Shown piece by piece: positions 18,387 to 26,996 of a DNA stretch of 41,284 bases; within the stretch, counting starts at the first letter, position 1; every line of letters begins with the position of its first letter. Below the pieces are notes generated by a model. The model was not told the origin of the DNA. It did not search any database and saw only the letters and a program-made list of their open reading frames with translations. This DNA comes from Planctomycetota bacterium (GTDB lineage Bacteria; Planctomycetota; UBA1135; UBA2386). Location of the stretch: the NCBI GenBank assembly GCA_019636245.1, contig JAHBXX010000039.1, forward strand, positions 1 through 41,284, in the 5' to 3' direction. Position numbers and translations under genes: made by a program.

Positions 18387-18391
18387 CGGCC

Positions 18392-19057
18392 ATGAGCGAC
18401 GGCCAGCCGGGCTACGGCGGCGTCGCCGTCGACGACTTCGTGGTCGTGTGCGCGTCGCCGCTCGAGGGCTTCGCCGCCGACGAACTGCGCGTGGCGACGC
18501 TCGGCGTCGGCAAGACGGCGGCGGCGACGCACCTGTCCGGCCTGCTGCGCGGCGCGCCGGCCGCGCGCGCGGTGCTGCTGTTCGGCGTGGCCGGCGCCTA
18601 CCCGGAACGCCACCGCGGCGGCCAACCGCCGGTCGCGCGCGGCGGCCTCTGCGTCGTCGGCAGCGACCGGTTCGGCGACGAGGGCGTCGACACCGAGCAG
18701 GGGTTCCAGGACCTGCAGGCGCTGAAGCTCGGCGACTGCGGCCCGTTCCCGGCCAACCCGCGCATGGCCCAGCAGGCGGCGGCAAGGCTCGCGGTGCCGA
18801 TCGTGCGCGGCGTCACCGTCAGCACCTGCAGCGGCACCGAGGCGGCGTCGGCGCGCCTGTGGCAACGCTGCCACGCCGACGTCGAGACGATGGAGGGCGC
18901 CGCGGTCGCCTACGTCTGCCGGCAGTTCGAACTGCCGCTGCTGCACGTGCGCGCGGTCAGCAACTGGACGGGCGACCGCGCCCGCGGCGACTGGAACCTC
19001 GGCGCCGCGGTCGACGCGGTGCAGCGCGCGGTGCGCCGGCTGCTGCGCGGCGCCTGA
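18392..19057 (+). CDS. mqnB: Futalosine hydrolase (menaquinone biosynthesis)
   Basis: A 221-residue member of the purine nucleoside phosphorylase/MTA-SAH nucleosidase fold. It has the early glycine motif TLGVGKTAAATHL, the GVAGAYP loop, and the substrate motif VETMEGAAVAYVC followed by RAVSNWTGDRARGDWNL, which is the futalosine hydrolase signature rather than that of Pfs. It would split futalosine to dehypoxanthine futalosine and hypoxanthine in the alternative menaquinone route. No other mqn gene is in the window. The start is supported by GGGAGG six bases upstream. Confidence 0.88.
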   Translation: MSDGQPGYGGVAVDDFVVVCASPLEGFAADELRVATLGVGKTAAATHLSGLLRGAPAARAVLLFGVAGAYPERHRGGQPPVARGGLCVVGSDRFGDEGVDTEQGFQDLQALKLGDCGPFPANPRMAQQAAARLAVPIVRGVTVSTCSGTEAASARLWQRCHADVETMEGAAVAYVCRQFELPLLHVRAVSNWTGDRARGDWNLGAAVDAVQRAVRRLLRGA

Positions 19058-19256
19058 TCTGGCCCGCGGCCCCGGGCCGGCCGGCCGTGGTCGTGGCTGC
19101 GGTTCCTCCCCCGGTCGCCGGGTCGATTCGCTCAAGCGGCCGCCGCCGCGTGGTCGAGGACCTCGCGTGGATGACCCTGCGGACCACACCGCGGTTGCCG
19201 ACGAGCCGGTTCTTCGCCGCCATCAGGGGCCATGGGTCGCCATGCGAGGAGGACCC

Positions 19257-20513
19257 ATGACCACGGCGCTCGCCGCGTTGCTGCTGCCCACGATCTGGAT
19301 CGTCGATGCCGCGAACGGACCCGGCACCGACTTCGTCGACCTGCGGGCGGCGGTGCTCGCCGCGGCGAGCGGGGACACGATCCTGGTGCGCGCCGGCAGC
19401 TACGGGCCCGTCAGCCTCTGCGGCAAGGCGCTGTCGATCCGCGGCTCGGGCCCGGCGGCGACGGTGGTCGCCGGCATCACCGTGCTGGGGGTGCCCCTGG
19501 ACGAGGCCGTGCTGCTGGCCGGCCTGCGCTTCGAGCCGGCGCCCGGAACGAAGGCCCCGGCGGTGCTCGTGCAGGGGCCCGGCGCCGTGTTGGTGAACGA
19601 CTGCCAGGGGCTCGGTCCCGCCGACCGGCGCGGCTGGCCGGGCCTGCTGGTCCTGGGCCAGGCGACGCTGCACGCCACGCGCTGCGCCTTCCTCGGCGGC
19701 GACTCCACCTATGTCGGTCCGTTCGCGTCCGAGGGCGGTCGCGGCGCGGAGGTGCTGGTCGGGGCACGGCTGGCGGCCACCGGCTGCGCGTTCCTCGGCG
19801 GCAGCGCCGGCGCCAACCCGGTGGGCACCACGATCGGCGGCCAGGGTCTGCTCGTCGACGGCGCCGCCGCCGACCTGCGCGAGTGCGCCTGCTTCGGCGG
19901 CGACGCCGGCTTCGCGCTGTTCGGCGGGCCGGGCTTCGGCGGCGATGCGCTCTACACCAGCGGCAGCGTGCGCGTCGGCGGCGGCCAGGCGCCGGTGCTG
20001 CTCGGCGGCGTGGCGCACGATCTGGGCGGTCCGACGGCAACCAACCCGGGCCTGGCCGTGGTGCGCACCGCCGGCATCGCGGCCGTGGACGCCGGGGTGG
20101 TGCTGCTGCCCGCGGTCCCGGGCGCGCCCGTGACCAGCGGCGTCGTCGCGCTGCAGCAGCCGGACGCGCCGCGGCTGGTCGTCGCCGCCACTTGTCTGCC
20201 GTCGGGGGAGACGGACCTGGCCCAGCCGGTGCAGGTCGTCTACGAGGGCGGCGCGCCCTACGCGCCGTGGTTCCTGATCGTCGGTTTCCGGCCGGAGTTC
20301 TCGTCCGCCGTGGTGCCCGGTCTGCTGGTGCAGCTGCGCTCCGGCGGCGTCTGCTTCGGCGTGCTCGACGGCGCCGGCCGCGCCGGTTTCGCGTTCCATC
20401 CCGCGTCGTTGCTCGGCCTCACGGGCATCGCGTTCCTGGCCCAGGCCGGCACCTTCGACCCGGTGGCCGGACCGCGGCTGTCGAACGTCGACGTGCGCGT
20501 GTACGGGCCCTGA
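19257..20513 (+). CDS. Secreted right-handed beta-helix (pectin-lyase-like) repeat protein
   Basis: A 418-residue exported protein. A short signal peptide (1-14) leads to IVDAANGPGTDFVDLRAAV, the start of a right-handed parallel beta-helix; GDTILVRAGSY and LSIRGSG are typical first rungs. Three rungs carry a C-A-(F/C)-(L/F)-G-G motif with Cys143, Cys177 and Cys210, that is, every 33-34 residues. The C-terminal 80 residues form a separate beta-rich domain of the type found at the end of planctomycete exported proteins. No catalytic residues are evident. ATG 19257 is chosen because AGGAGG lies five bases upstream; the frame is open back to 19167. The 199 bases before it show no other gene. Confidence 0.8.
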   Translation: MTTALAALLLPTIWIVDAANGPGTDFVDLRAAVLAAASGDTILVRAGSYGPVSLCGKALSIRGSGPAATVVAGITVLGVPLDEAVLLAGLRFEPAPGTKAPAVLVQGPGAVLVNDCQGLGPADRRGWPGLLVLGQATLHATRCAFLGGDSTYVGPFASEGGRGAEVLVGARLAATGCAFLGGSAGANPVGTTIGGQGLLVDGAAADLRECACFGGDAGFALFGGPGFGGDALYTSGSVRVGGGQAPVLLGGVAHDLGGPTATNPGLAVVRTAGIAAVDAGVVLLPAVPGAPVTSGVVALQQPDAPRLVVAATCLPSGETDLAQPVQVVYEGGAPYAPWFLIVGFRPEFSSAVVPGLLVQLRSGGVCFGVLDGAGRAGFAFHPASLLGLTGIAFLAQAGTFDPVAGPRLSNVDVRVYGP

Positions 20514-20535
20514 CGCGCCGCGCTGGCGAGGCGCG
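20514..20535. terminator. Hairpin between convergent genes
   Basis: CGCGCC (20514-20519), directly after the stop of the beta-helix gene, pairs with GGCGCG (20530-20535) around a 10-base loop. The convergent lipoprotein gene ends at 20561. No T-tract. Confidence 0.3.
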
Positions 20536-20560
20536 CCGGGGTCGCCGAGCTCTCGGGCTC

Positions 20561-21004
20561 TCAGTGCCAGGCGAGCGAGCCGCGCAGCTTCTGGCCGTTC
20601 TCCTCGATCTCGATCCAGACCTTGCTGCCGTCGGGGATGACCTTCGGCACCTCGACGTGGCCGTGCAGCGTGTCGTTGCCCTCTTTGGCCAGCCGGGCCT
20701 TCATCGAGCCCTGCGCCGATTCGACGCCGATCCAGGCCCGCGCCGTGCCGGGCAGCGCCTTGCCCTTGGCGAACACCAGGTTGATCGCGCCCTCCTTGCC
20801 GGCCTGGATGTCGCCCTCCTGGACGACGCGGAAGGTGTGCGCGCCGAGCGTCAGCTCGCCGAGCGGATGCTCCTCGCCGTGGTCGCCCATCGCCGCGGGG
20901 CCGGTGGCGGGCTGTGCCGGCATGCCGCCGGTGGGCTTCGCCTCGCGGTCGCAGGCGGCGGCCAGGCAGAGCAGGCCGAGGATCGGGAAGGACGTTCGCT
21001 TCAT
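20561..21004 (-). CDS. Small lipoprotein of the metal-efflux operon
   Basis: A 147-residue lipoprotein: signal peptide ending LAAAC (Cys18), a Met/His/Pro-rich linker (including HGEEHPLG), then a compact beta domain with HVEVPKVIPDGSKVWIEIE. Proteins of this shape often follow CzcCBA-type genes and are thought to act in the periplasm with the pump. The linker histidines and methionines could hold metal ions. Its ATG overlaps the stop of the RND pump gene as ATGA (21001-21004), so translation is coupled and it is the last gene of the operon. Confidence 0.8.
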   Translation of the reverse strand: MKRTSFPILGLLCLAAACDREAKPTGGMPAQPATGPAAMGDHGEEHPLGELTLGAHTFRVVQEGDIQAGKEGAINLVFAKGKALPGTARAWIGVESAQGSMKARLAKEGNDTLHGHVEVPKVIPDGSKVWIEIEENGQKLRGSLAWH

Positions 21005-24000
21005 CGCAGGGTCTCCTCGCCGGCCCGGGCCGGCGGTCGGTGGGGGCGGAACAGCAGATGGAACCCGGCCGGCACGACGACCAGGTTGAGGAAGGTCGAG
21101 GTCAACAGGCCGCCGAGCACGACGACCGACAGCGGCGCCAGGATCTCGCTGCCGGGCTCGCCGGCGGCGAACACCAGCGGCAGCAGGCCGAGCGCCGCCG
21201 TCAGCGCCGTCATCAGGATCGGGATCAGGCGCTCGAGCGAGCCGCGCACGACCGCCTCGCGGAACGGCACCCCGGCGGCGAGCAGGTCGAAGTAGTGGCG
21301 CACGAGCAGGATGCCGTTGCGGGCGGCGATGCCGAACAGGGTCACGAAGCCGACCAGGCTGGCGATCGACACGACCGGCGCCTGGTAGCTCGTCCCGCCG
21401 AGACCGACCAGCGCCAGCGTGTTGCCCCACAGGCCGGGCGACTCGGCGACGTAGATCGCGACCAGGCCGCCGATCAGCGCCAGCGGCAGGTTCACCAGCA
21501 CCAGCAGCGCCGCGCCGAGCGAACCGAGCGCCGCCTGCAAGAGCATCAGCATGGCGACCACGACCAGGGCGCCCATCCACCAGATCGTGCGGCTCGCCGC
21601 CTGCTGCGCCTCGAACTGGCCGCCGAACTGCACCGTGCAGCCGGCGGCGGCGACGATCGGCTCGACCCGCTCACGCACGGCGGCGACCAGCTGACCGAGG
21701 TTGTGGCCCTCGGCGACGTTGCACGACACCACCGCCTTGCGGCGCGAACTCTGCCGCATGATCAGGTTCGAGGTGCGCTCGACGCCGATCTCGGCGACGT
21801 CGCCCAGGTGCACGGTGGCGCCGCTCGGCGCGCGCAGCAGCAGGCGTTCCACGTCGGCCGGGCGCCGCCGTTCGTCGGGGTGCAGCCGCACGGTCAGCTG
21901 TGTGCGCCGCGTGCCGGCGTGCACCTCGGCGACCGTCTCGCCCATCAGCGCGGCCTGCACCTGGGCGGCGGCGCCGGCCGGCGACAGGCCGGCGGCGGCG
22001 AGGTCGGCGGCGCGGTAGCGCACCGGCAGCGAGGTGATCGTCACCTCGCGGTTGGCGTTGACGTCGCGCGTGCCCGGCAGGCCGCGCAGCACGGCCTCGA
22101 TGCGCTTGGCGAGCTGGCGCAGCACGTCGAGGTCGTCGCCGAGCACGTCGATGGCGATCGCCGCCGGCGTGCCCGACAGCACGTGCGACAGCCGGTGCTC
22201 GATCGGCTGGCCGACGCTGGTGGTGATGCCGGGGGCCTTGGCCAGCACCGCGTCGATCGCCCGCCGCACGGCCGCCTTGTCCTGGCCGGGTTCGGCGACC
22301 ACCTCGATCTCCGAGTTGCTGACCGGCTCGGCGTGCTCGTCGCGTTCGGCGCGGCCGGTGCGGCGTACGACGCTGCGCACGCCGGGGATGCGCGCGAGCT
22401 GCCGCTCGATGCCGTTCGCCATGCGGTCGCTCTCGGGCAGCGACGTGCCGGGCGGCGCCATCACGAACACCGTGAACGTGCCCTCGTTGAACTCCGGCAG
22501 GAAGCTGGTGCCGTAGGTCGACGACAGGCCGAGGCTGGCGGCCAGCGCCAGCAGCGTGCCGGCGAACACGGTGCCCGGGTGGCGGAGGCTCCACTGCAGC
22601 GACGGCTCGTAGCGGCGCTTCAGCCAGGCGGCGAGGAAGCCGTCGGCGTGCCGGGCCCGTTGCCCCAGCCGCCGCAGCAGCAGGCTGCACAGCACCGGCG
22701 TCACCGTCAGCGCCACCAGCAGCGAGGCCAGCGTGGAGACGATGTAGGCGATGCCGAGCGGGCGGAAGAAGCGGCCTTCGAGCCCCTGCAGGAACAGCAG
22801 CGGCACGAACACCAGCACGATCAGCGCGGTGGCGAACACCATCGGCTCGCGGATCTGGTTGCTGGCGGCGAGCACCACCGCGACCGTTCGCCGCCGCTGC
22901 TCCGGCGGCAGCGCCGCGTTCTCGCGCAGGCGGCGGAACACGTTCTCGACGTCGATGATCGCGTCGTCGACGAGGCCGCCGATGGCCACCGCGAGCCCGC
23001 CGAGCGTCATCACGTTGACCGACTGGCCGAGCGACCACAGCACCAGCAGCGCGGCGGCCAGACTCAGCGGCAGCGCCGCCAGCGTGATCAGCGTCGTGCG
23101 CAGGTCGAGCAGGAACAGCACCAGCACGATGGCGACGAAGATCGCCGCGTCGCGCAGCACGGCGACGAGGTTGCGCACCGACAGGCCGATGAAGTCGGCC
23201 TGGCGCATCACGTGGCGGTTCAGCGCCATGCCGGGCGGGAGCGCCGCCTCGACCTGGTCGAGCTTGCGATCGACGGCATCGGTCAGCTGCAGCGTGTTGG
23301 TGCCCGGCGCCTTCTGCACGCCGAGCACGACCGCGGGCCGGCCGCCGTCGGCGGCGGTGCCGCGCTGCGGCGCCGGACCGAGCTGCACCTCGGCCACGTC
23401 GCCGATGGTGATCGCGCGGCCCTGGCGGTGGCGCACCACGGTGCCGGCGACGTCGGCGACCGACTGCACGCGCGCCGTCTGCCGCACCGGCAGCTCCAGG
23501 CCGCCGACGTCGGGCAGGTAGCCGGCCCCGGCGGTGCTGTGGGCGCCGCGCGCGGCGGCGACCACGTCCTCGATCGACAGGTCGAACGAGCGCAGGCGTT
23601 CCTGGCGCACCAGCACCTGGTATTCGGGCAGCTCGCCGCCGATCACGGCCACCTGGGCCACGCCGGGCACGGCCAGCAGGTGGTTGCGCAGGTCGAACTC
23701 GGCGTAGGCGCGCACCTCCATCGGCGTGCGGCGGTCGTCGGTGGCGGCGACCGACAACAGCATGATCTCGCCGGTGATCGAGGTGATCGGCGTCATCTCG
23801 CTGTGCGCCTGCGGCGGCAGCGCCGCGCGGGCTGCCGCCAGCCGCTCGCCGACCAGCATGCGGGCGCGATGGATGTCCTGGCCCCAGTCGAACTCGACCC
23901 AGACCAGCGACAGGCCGATCGCGCTCGAGCTGCGCACCGCCCGCAGCCCGGGCAGACCGTTCACCGCGCTCTCGATCGGGAAGGTGACGTTGCGCTCCAC

Positions 24001-24180
24001 CTCGTCGGCGGCGAGGCCGGGGCTCTCGGTCAGCACGACGACGGTCGGCGCGTTCAGCTCCGGGAACACGTCGATCGGCGTTCGCGGCACCTGGTAGACG
24101 GCGCCGGCCAGCACCAGCGCCGCCAGCAGCAGCACGAAGCCGGGCCGGCGCAGCGAGAACGCGATCAGTTGCTGCAGCAT
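21001..24180 (-). CDS. Heavy-metal efflux RND pump, inner-membrane subunit (CzcA/CusA-like)
   Basis: A 1059-residue proton-driven RND transporter that takes cations from periplasm or cytoplasm and feeds them to a tripartite channel. The first helix is at about 12-30, a large periplasmic loop follows, then TM2-6, a second loop and TM8-12: the standard duplicated RND layout. The TM4 motif reads GGLVDDAIIDVENVFRRL, with the paired acidic residues used for proton relay in the heavy-metal branch. Length is normal for the family. Metal specificity cannot be read safely. The gene lies 9 bases after the adaptor gene and overlaps the following lipoprotein gene. Confidence 0.95.
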   Translation of the reverse strand: MLQQLIAFSLRRPGFVLLLAALVLAGAVYQVPRTPIDVFPELNAPTVVVLTESPGLAADEVERNVTFPIESAVNGLPGLRAVRSSSAIGLSLVWVEFDWGQDIHRARMLVGERLAAARAALPPQAHSEMTPITSITGEIMLLSVAATDDRRTPMEVRAYAEFDLRNHLLAVPGVAQVAVIGGELPEYQVLVRQERLRSFDLSIEDVVAAARGAHSTAGAGYLPDVGGLELPVRQTARVQSVADVAGTVVRHRQGRAITIGDVAEVQLGPAPQRGTAADGGRPAVVLGVQKAPGTNTLQLTDAVDRKLDQVEAALPPGMALNRHVMRQADFIGLSVRNLVAVLRDAAIFVAIVLVLFLLDLRTTLITLAALPLSLAAALLVLWSLGQSVNVMTLGGLAVAIGGLVDDAIIDVENVFRRLRENAALPPEQRRRTVAVVLAASNQIREPMVFATALIVLVFVPLLFLQGLEGRFFRPLGIAYIVSTLASLLVALTVTPVLCSLLLRRLGQRARHADGFLAAWLKRRYEPSLQWSLRHPGTVFAGTLLALAASLGLSSTYGTSFLPEFNEGTFTVFVMAPPGTSLPESDRMANGIERQLARIPGVRSVVRRTGRAERDEHAEPVSNSEIEVVAEPGQDKAAVRRAIDAVLAKAPGITTSVGQPIEHRLSHVLSGTPAAIAIDVLGDDLDVLRQLAKRIEAVLRGLPGTRDVNANREVTITSLPVRYRAADLAAAGLSPAGAAAQVQAALMGETVAEVHAGTRRTQLTVRLHPDERRRPADVERLLLRAPSGATVHLGDVAEIGVERTSNLIMRQSSRRKAVVSCNVAEGHNLGQLVAAVRERVEPIVAAAGCTVQFGGQFEAQQAASRTIWWMGALVVVAMLMLLQAALGSLGAALLVLVNLPLALIGGLVAIYVAESPGLWGNTLALVGLGGTSYQAPVVSIASLVGFVTLFGIAARNGILLVRHYFDLLAAGVPFREAVVRGSLERLIPILMTALTAALGLLPLVFAAGEPGSEILAPLSVVVLGGLLTSTFLNLVVVPAGFHLLFRPHRPPARAGEETLR

Positions 24181-24189
24181 GCGTCGCGC

Positions 24190-25554
24190 CTAGTGGTCTT
24201 CGTGCCAGGTGCCGTCGGCGTGGAAGTGGCCGCCCTTGGGCGCGCTGCCGGAACTGGCGAGCATCAGCGCGTAGGCGCCGGCCGTGACGACCTCGTCGCC
24301 GTCGACGAGACCGCTCCTGACCTCGACCCAGCGGCCGTCGTCGACGCCGAGATCGGCCGTGACGCGGATCACGCGGTCGGGGTCGGCCGGGTCGCGGCGG
24401 AAGAACACGCGCTCGAGCCCGTCCTGCATCACCGCCGCCAGCGGGATCGCCAGCTCGGCCTCGGCGGCCACCGCCGTCTCGATCTCCAGGAACGCGGCGA
24501 CGCCCGGTCGGGCGAACGCCGCGGTCGCCGACGGCTGCACGAACACGTCGAGCGTGCGCTGGATCGGGTCCGCCTCGACCCCGAGCTGCAGTTCGCCGGT
24601 GAGGCGCGCGCCGGTGGTGGCGTCGGCGGACGCGGGGTGGATCGTGCAGGCGAGGCCCGGCGCCAGCCGCGGCAGGTCGCTCTGCAGCGCGCGGGCCCGG
24701 AAGCGGACCTGGTCGAGGTCGGTGACCGTCAGCACCAGCGCGTGCGCGTCGACCCAGCCGCCGCTCGCGACCTGCAGGCCGTCGACGAGGCCGGCGGCGG
24801 TCGCCCGCAGCTCGACGGCGTCGATCGACGGCCAGCGGCCGGCGAGTACGCTGGGCTCGACGCCGAGCATGGCGGCGGCGCCGGCCAGCACCAGGTGCGT
24901 GCGCGCCTGCAGCGCCTCCTGGTTGGCCTCCAGCTCGGCGAGCGCGGCCTCGGTCAGCGTGTGCTTCTCCGCCGCCTCGGCGGCCTGCGCCCGTACCTGC
25001 GCCATCTGCACCTTCGCCTCGCTGATCGCCTGTGCCTGGCCGCCGACGCTCTGCCGGGTGTCCTCGAGGCTCTGGATGCGCTCCTGCATCACGCGTTCGG
25101 CCTCGCGCAGGCTCTGTTCGTGGGCCTTGTGGGCCGCCAGCAGGGGCTGCATCGAGGCGATGCGGGCCGCGACCACGCGCCGTTCGGTGGCGATCTCGCC
25201 CAGCTCGCGCTGCGTGCGCCGCCACTCGGGCGCGTCGAGGGTGCCCAGCAGGTCGCCGGGCGCGACCCGCTGCAGCGGCTGCACGGCGATCGTCACCCGG
25301 CCCGCCATCGGCGTGCGGTGCTCGCGGCGCGCCTGCGGCAGCAGCTCGAAGTGGCCCGGCAGACGCAACGTCGCGGCGACGCGGCGGCGCTCGACGTGCT
25401 GGAAGCCGATGCCGAGGTTCTGCCGCACCGACTCGGGCACGGCGATGCGGTTGGTCGGCTGCGGCGTCTCGTCGTGCGGCGTGGGCTCGGCCGGCGGCCG
25501 GCTGCAGGCGAGGCCGGCAGCCAGCCACAGGCACAGGCTCGTCGTGGTCTTCAT
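24190..25554 (-). CDS. Periplasmic adaptor (membrane fusion) subunit of metal efflux system
   Basis: A 454-residue CusB/CzcB-type adaptor joining pump and outer-membrane channel. The signal peptide ends AAGLAC (Cys17), suggesting a lipid anchor. The barrel-sandwich half starts at RTPMAGRVTIAVQPLQRVAPGDLLG; a long helical hairpin (about 110-215) and the second half sandwich follow. The extreme C-terminus, KGGHFHADGTWHEDH, is His-rich and probably binds the transported metal. The ATG overlaps the stop of the TolC-like gene as ATGA (25551-25554). Confidence 0.92.
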   Translation of the reverse strand: MKTTTSLCLWLAAGLACSRPPAEPTPHDETPQPTNRIAVPESVRQNLGIGFQHVERRRVAATLRLPGHFELLPQARREHRTPMAGRVTIAVQPLQRVAPGDLLGTLDAPEWRRTQRELGEIATERRVVAARIASMQPLLAAHKAHEQSLREAERVMQERIQSLEDTRQSVGGQAQAISEAKVQMAQVRAQAAEAAEKHTLTEAALAELEANQEALQARTHLVLAGAAAMLGVEPSVLAGRWPSIDAVELRATAAGLVDGLQVASGGWVDAHALVLTVTDLDQVRFRARALQSDLPRLAPGLACTIHPASADATTGARLTGELQLGVEADPIQRTLDVFVQPSATAAFARPGVAAFLEIETAVAAEAELAIPLAAVMQDGLERVFFRRDPADPDRVIRVTADLGVDDGRWVEVRSGLVDGDEVVTAGAYALMLASSGSAPKGGHFHADGTWHEDH

Positions 25555-26909
25555 CGTGGCTCCGCGGGGCCGGCGATGGCCGGCGGTTCGTTCCAGAACA
25601 GGGAATTGACGGCGACGGTGGCCTCGGCGGCCGCCAGCTCGGCGGCGATCGCCTGCATGCCGGCGCCGTGGGCGCGCACCAGCGCGTCGAGGATCAGCAG
25701 CGGTTCGAGCTGCCCGAGTTCGGCGAGCCGCCTGCCGTCGGCGACCTGCTGCCGCGCCAGCGGCACCAGTTCGCCATCGACGAGGGCGCGCTGCTGCGCC
25801 GCGGCCAGCAGCCGCCGTTCGGCGCCGGCGAGGTCGTGCAGCGCCAGTTCGGCCGCGCCCCGGAGCGCCTCGGCGGCCGCGGCGCGCTGCGCCTCGGCGC
25901 GGCGGATCGCCTGGATGTTGGCGTTCCACAACGGCAGCGGCAGGACGAGGCCGAGCGGCACCGCCTGTTCGCGCTCCTCCTCGTGGAAGCCCGGCGCCAG
26001 CCAGAGGTCGGGCCACTGCTTGGCGACCTCGAGCGCGAGCGCCCGCTCGGTCTCGGCGTGCTGCAGCTGCAGCAGGGCCAGCTGCGGCCCGTCGAGCAGC
26101 AGCCGCTGCCGGGCGGCGGGATCCTCGACCAGGAGCGGCGGCGGCCCGTCCGGCACGAACCGCACCGCGGCCGCGGGGTGCAGGCCGATCGCCCGCTTGA
26201 GTTCCAGCTCGGCGGTGGCGACGTCGTGCTCGGCCTGGACGAGCTCGGCCGCGCGCAGCAGCCGTTCGAGCGTGAACGCGCGCGCCTCCTGCTGCGTGCG
26301 CTCGCCGGCCGCGGCGAGCCTGCCCACGATCGCCTCGAGCGCCTGCAGCTCGGCGCCGAGCCGCTGCAGGCCGTCGCGCTGGCGCACGGCGGCCTGCCAG
26401 CGCGCCCAGGCCCCACAGGTGCGGTGCATCGCCCCGTTCTCGGTCAGCCGCGCCGTCACCAGCGCCGTGGCGTGCTGGGCGGCGGCGAGTTCGCGCTCGT
26501 GGCCGAACCGGCCCGACAGCGGGATGGTGAAGGCGATCTGCGCCTGCACCAACCACTCGTAGGGCACACCGTCGAGGAACTTCGCCGTGTAGAGGTTCAG
26601 CGCCGGGTCGACCCAGCGGCCGGCCTCGTCGCGCACGGCCTCGGTGATGCCGGCGCGCTGGCGGGCCAGGCGGCAGTCCGGGTGGAACACGGCAGCCAGC
26701 AGCTGGGCCTCGGTGCGGTCGATGCCGTCGCTCGGATCGAGCCGGCCGAGGTCCTGGCCGTCGCGCAGGGGGGGCGGCGGCGGCAGTTCGAGCCGCGCCG
26801 CGAAGGCCTGCAGGTGCGCGGCCAGATCCACGGGCTCGGGCTCGTAGGAGCGGCAGCCCGGTCCGAGCAGGACGGCGAGGCCGAGGGCGGGGAGGGCGGG
26901 ACGGAGCAT
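25551..26909 (-). CDS. TolC-like outer-membrane efflux lipoprotein
   Basis: A 452-residue outer-membrane factor that forms the exit duct of the tripartite pump. The signal peptide ends LLGPGC (Cys19), giving a lipid anchor as in CusC/OprM. The rest is long heptad-rich helices with the internal two-fold repeat of this family; QIAFTIPLSGRFG and LGLVLPLPLWN are the beta-strand segments preceding helix pairs. ATG 26909 is chosen because the signal peptide starts there. It is the first of the four ATGA- or closely-coupled transport genes and follows the Cys/His-rich protein gene by 87 bases. Confidence 0.9.
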   Translation of the reverse strand: MLRPALPALGLAVLLGPGCRSYEPEPVDLAAHLQAFAARLELPPPPPLRDGQDLGRLDPSDGIDRTEAQLLAAVFHPDCRLARQRAGITEAVRDEAGRWVDPALNLYTAKFLDGVPYEWLVQAQIAFTIPLSGRFGHERELAAAQHATALVTARLTENGAMHRTCGAWARWQAAVRQRDGLQRLGAELQALEAIVGRLAAAGERTQQEARAFTLERLLRAAELVQAEHDVATAELELKRAIGLHPAAAVRFVPDGPPPLLVEDPAARQRLLLDGPQLALLQLQHAETERALALEVAKQWPDLWLAPGFHEEEREQAVPLGLVLPLPLWNANIQAIRRAEAQRAAAAEALRGAAELALHDLAGAERRLLAAAQQRALVDGELVPLARQQVADGRRLAELGQLEPLLILDALVRAHGAGMQAIAAELAAAEATVAVNSLFWNEPPAIAGPAEPR

Positions 26910-26939
26910 GCAGGTCGACGAACGGTTCGCAGGCCGGGA

Positions 26940-26983
26940 CGTGCGCGGACGCACGGACGGGAAGCCACCCGGAAAGCGGGTGG
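26940..26983 (-). promoter_or_regulatory. Two tandem hairpins ahead of the efflux genes
   Basis: In the 87-base gap between the Cys/His-rich protein gene and the TolC-like gene, CCACCC (26965-26970) pairs with GGGTGG (26978-26983), and CGTGCG (26940-26945) pairs with CGCACG (26950-26955) over a 4-base loop. On the transcribed strand the second loop reads TCCG. They may end the first gene's transcript or control read-through into the pump genes. Confidence 0.3.
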
Positions 26984-26996
26984 GTGCGGAACCGGA

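Noticed and set aside
20914..26562. An 1882-codon plus-strand frame over the metal-efflux operon, and similar giants at 3934-9042 and 24190-27228.
   Set aside because: They are GC-driven shadows; the minus-strand RND, adaptor and TolC genes account for the region with clear family motifs.
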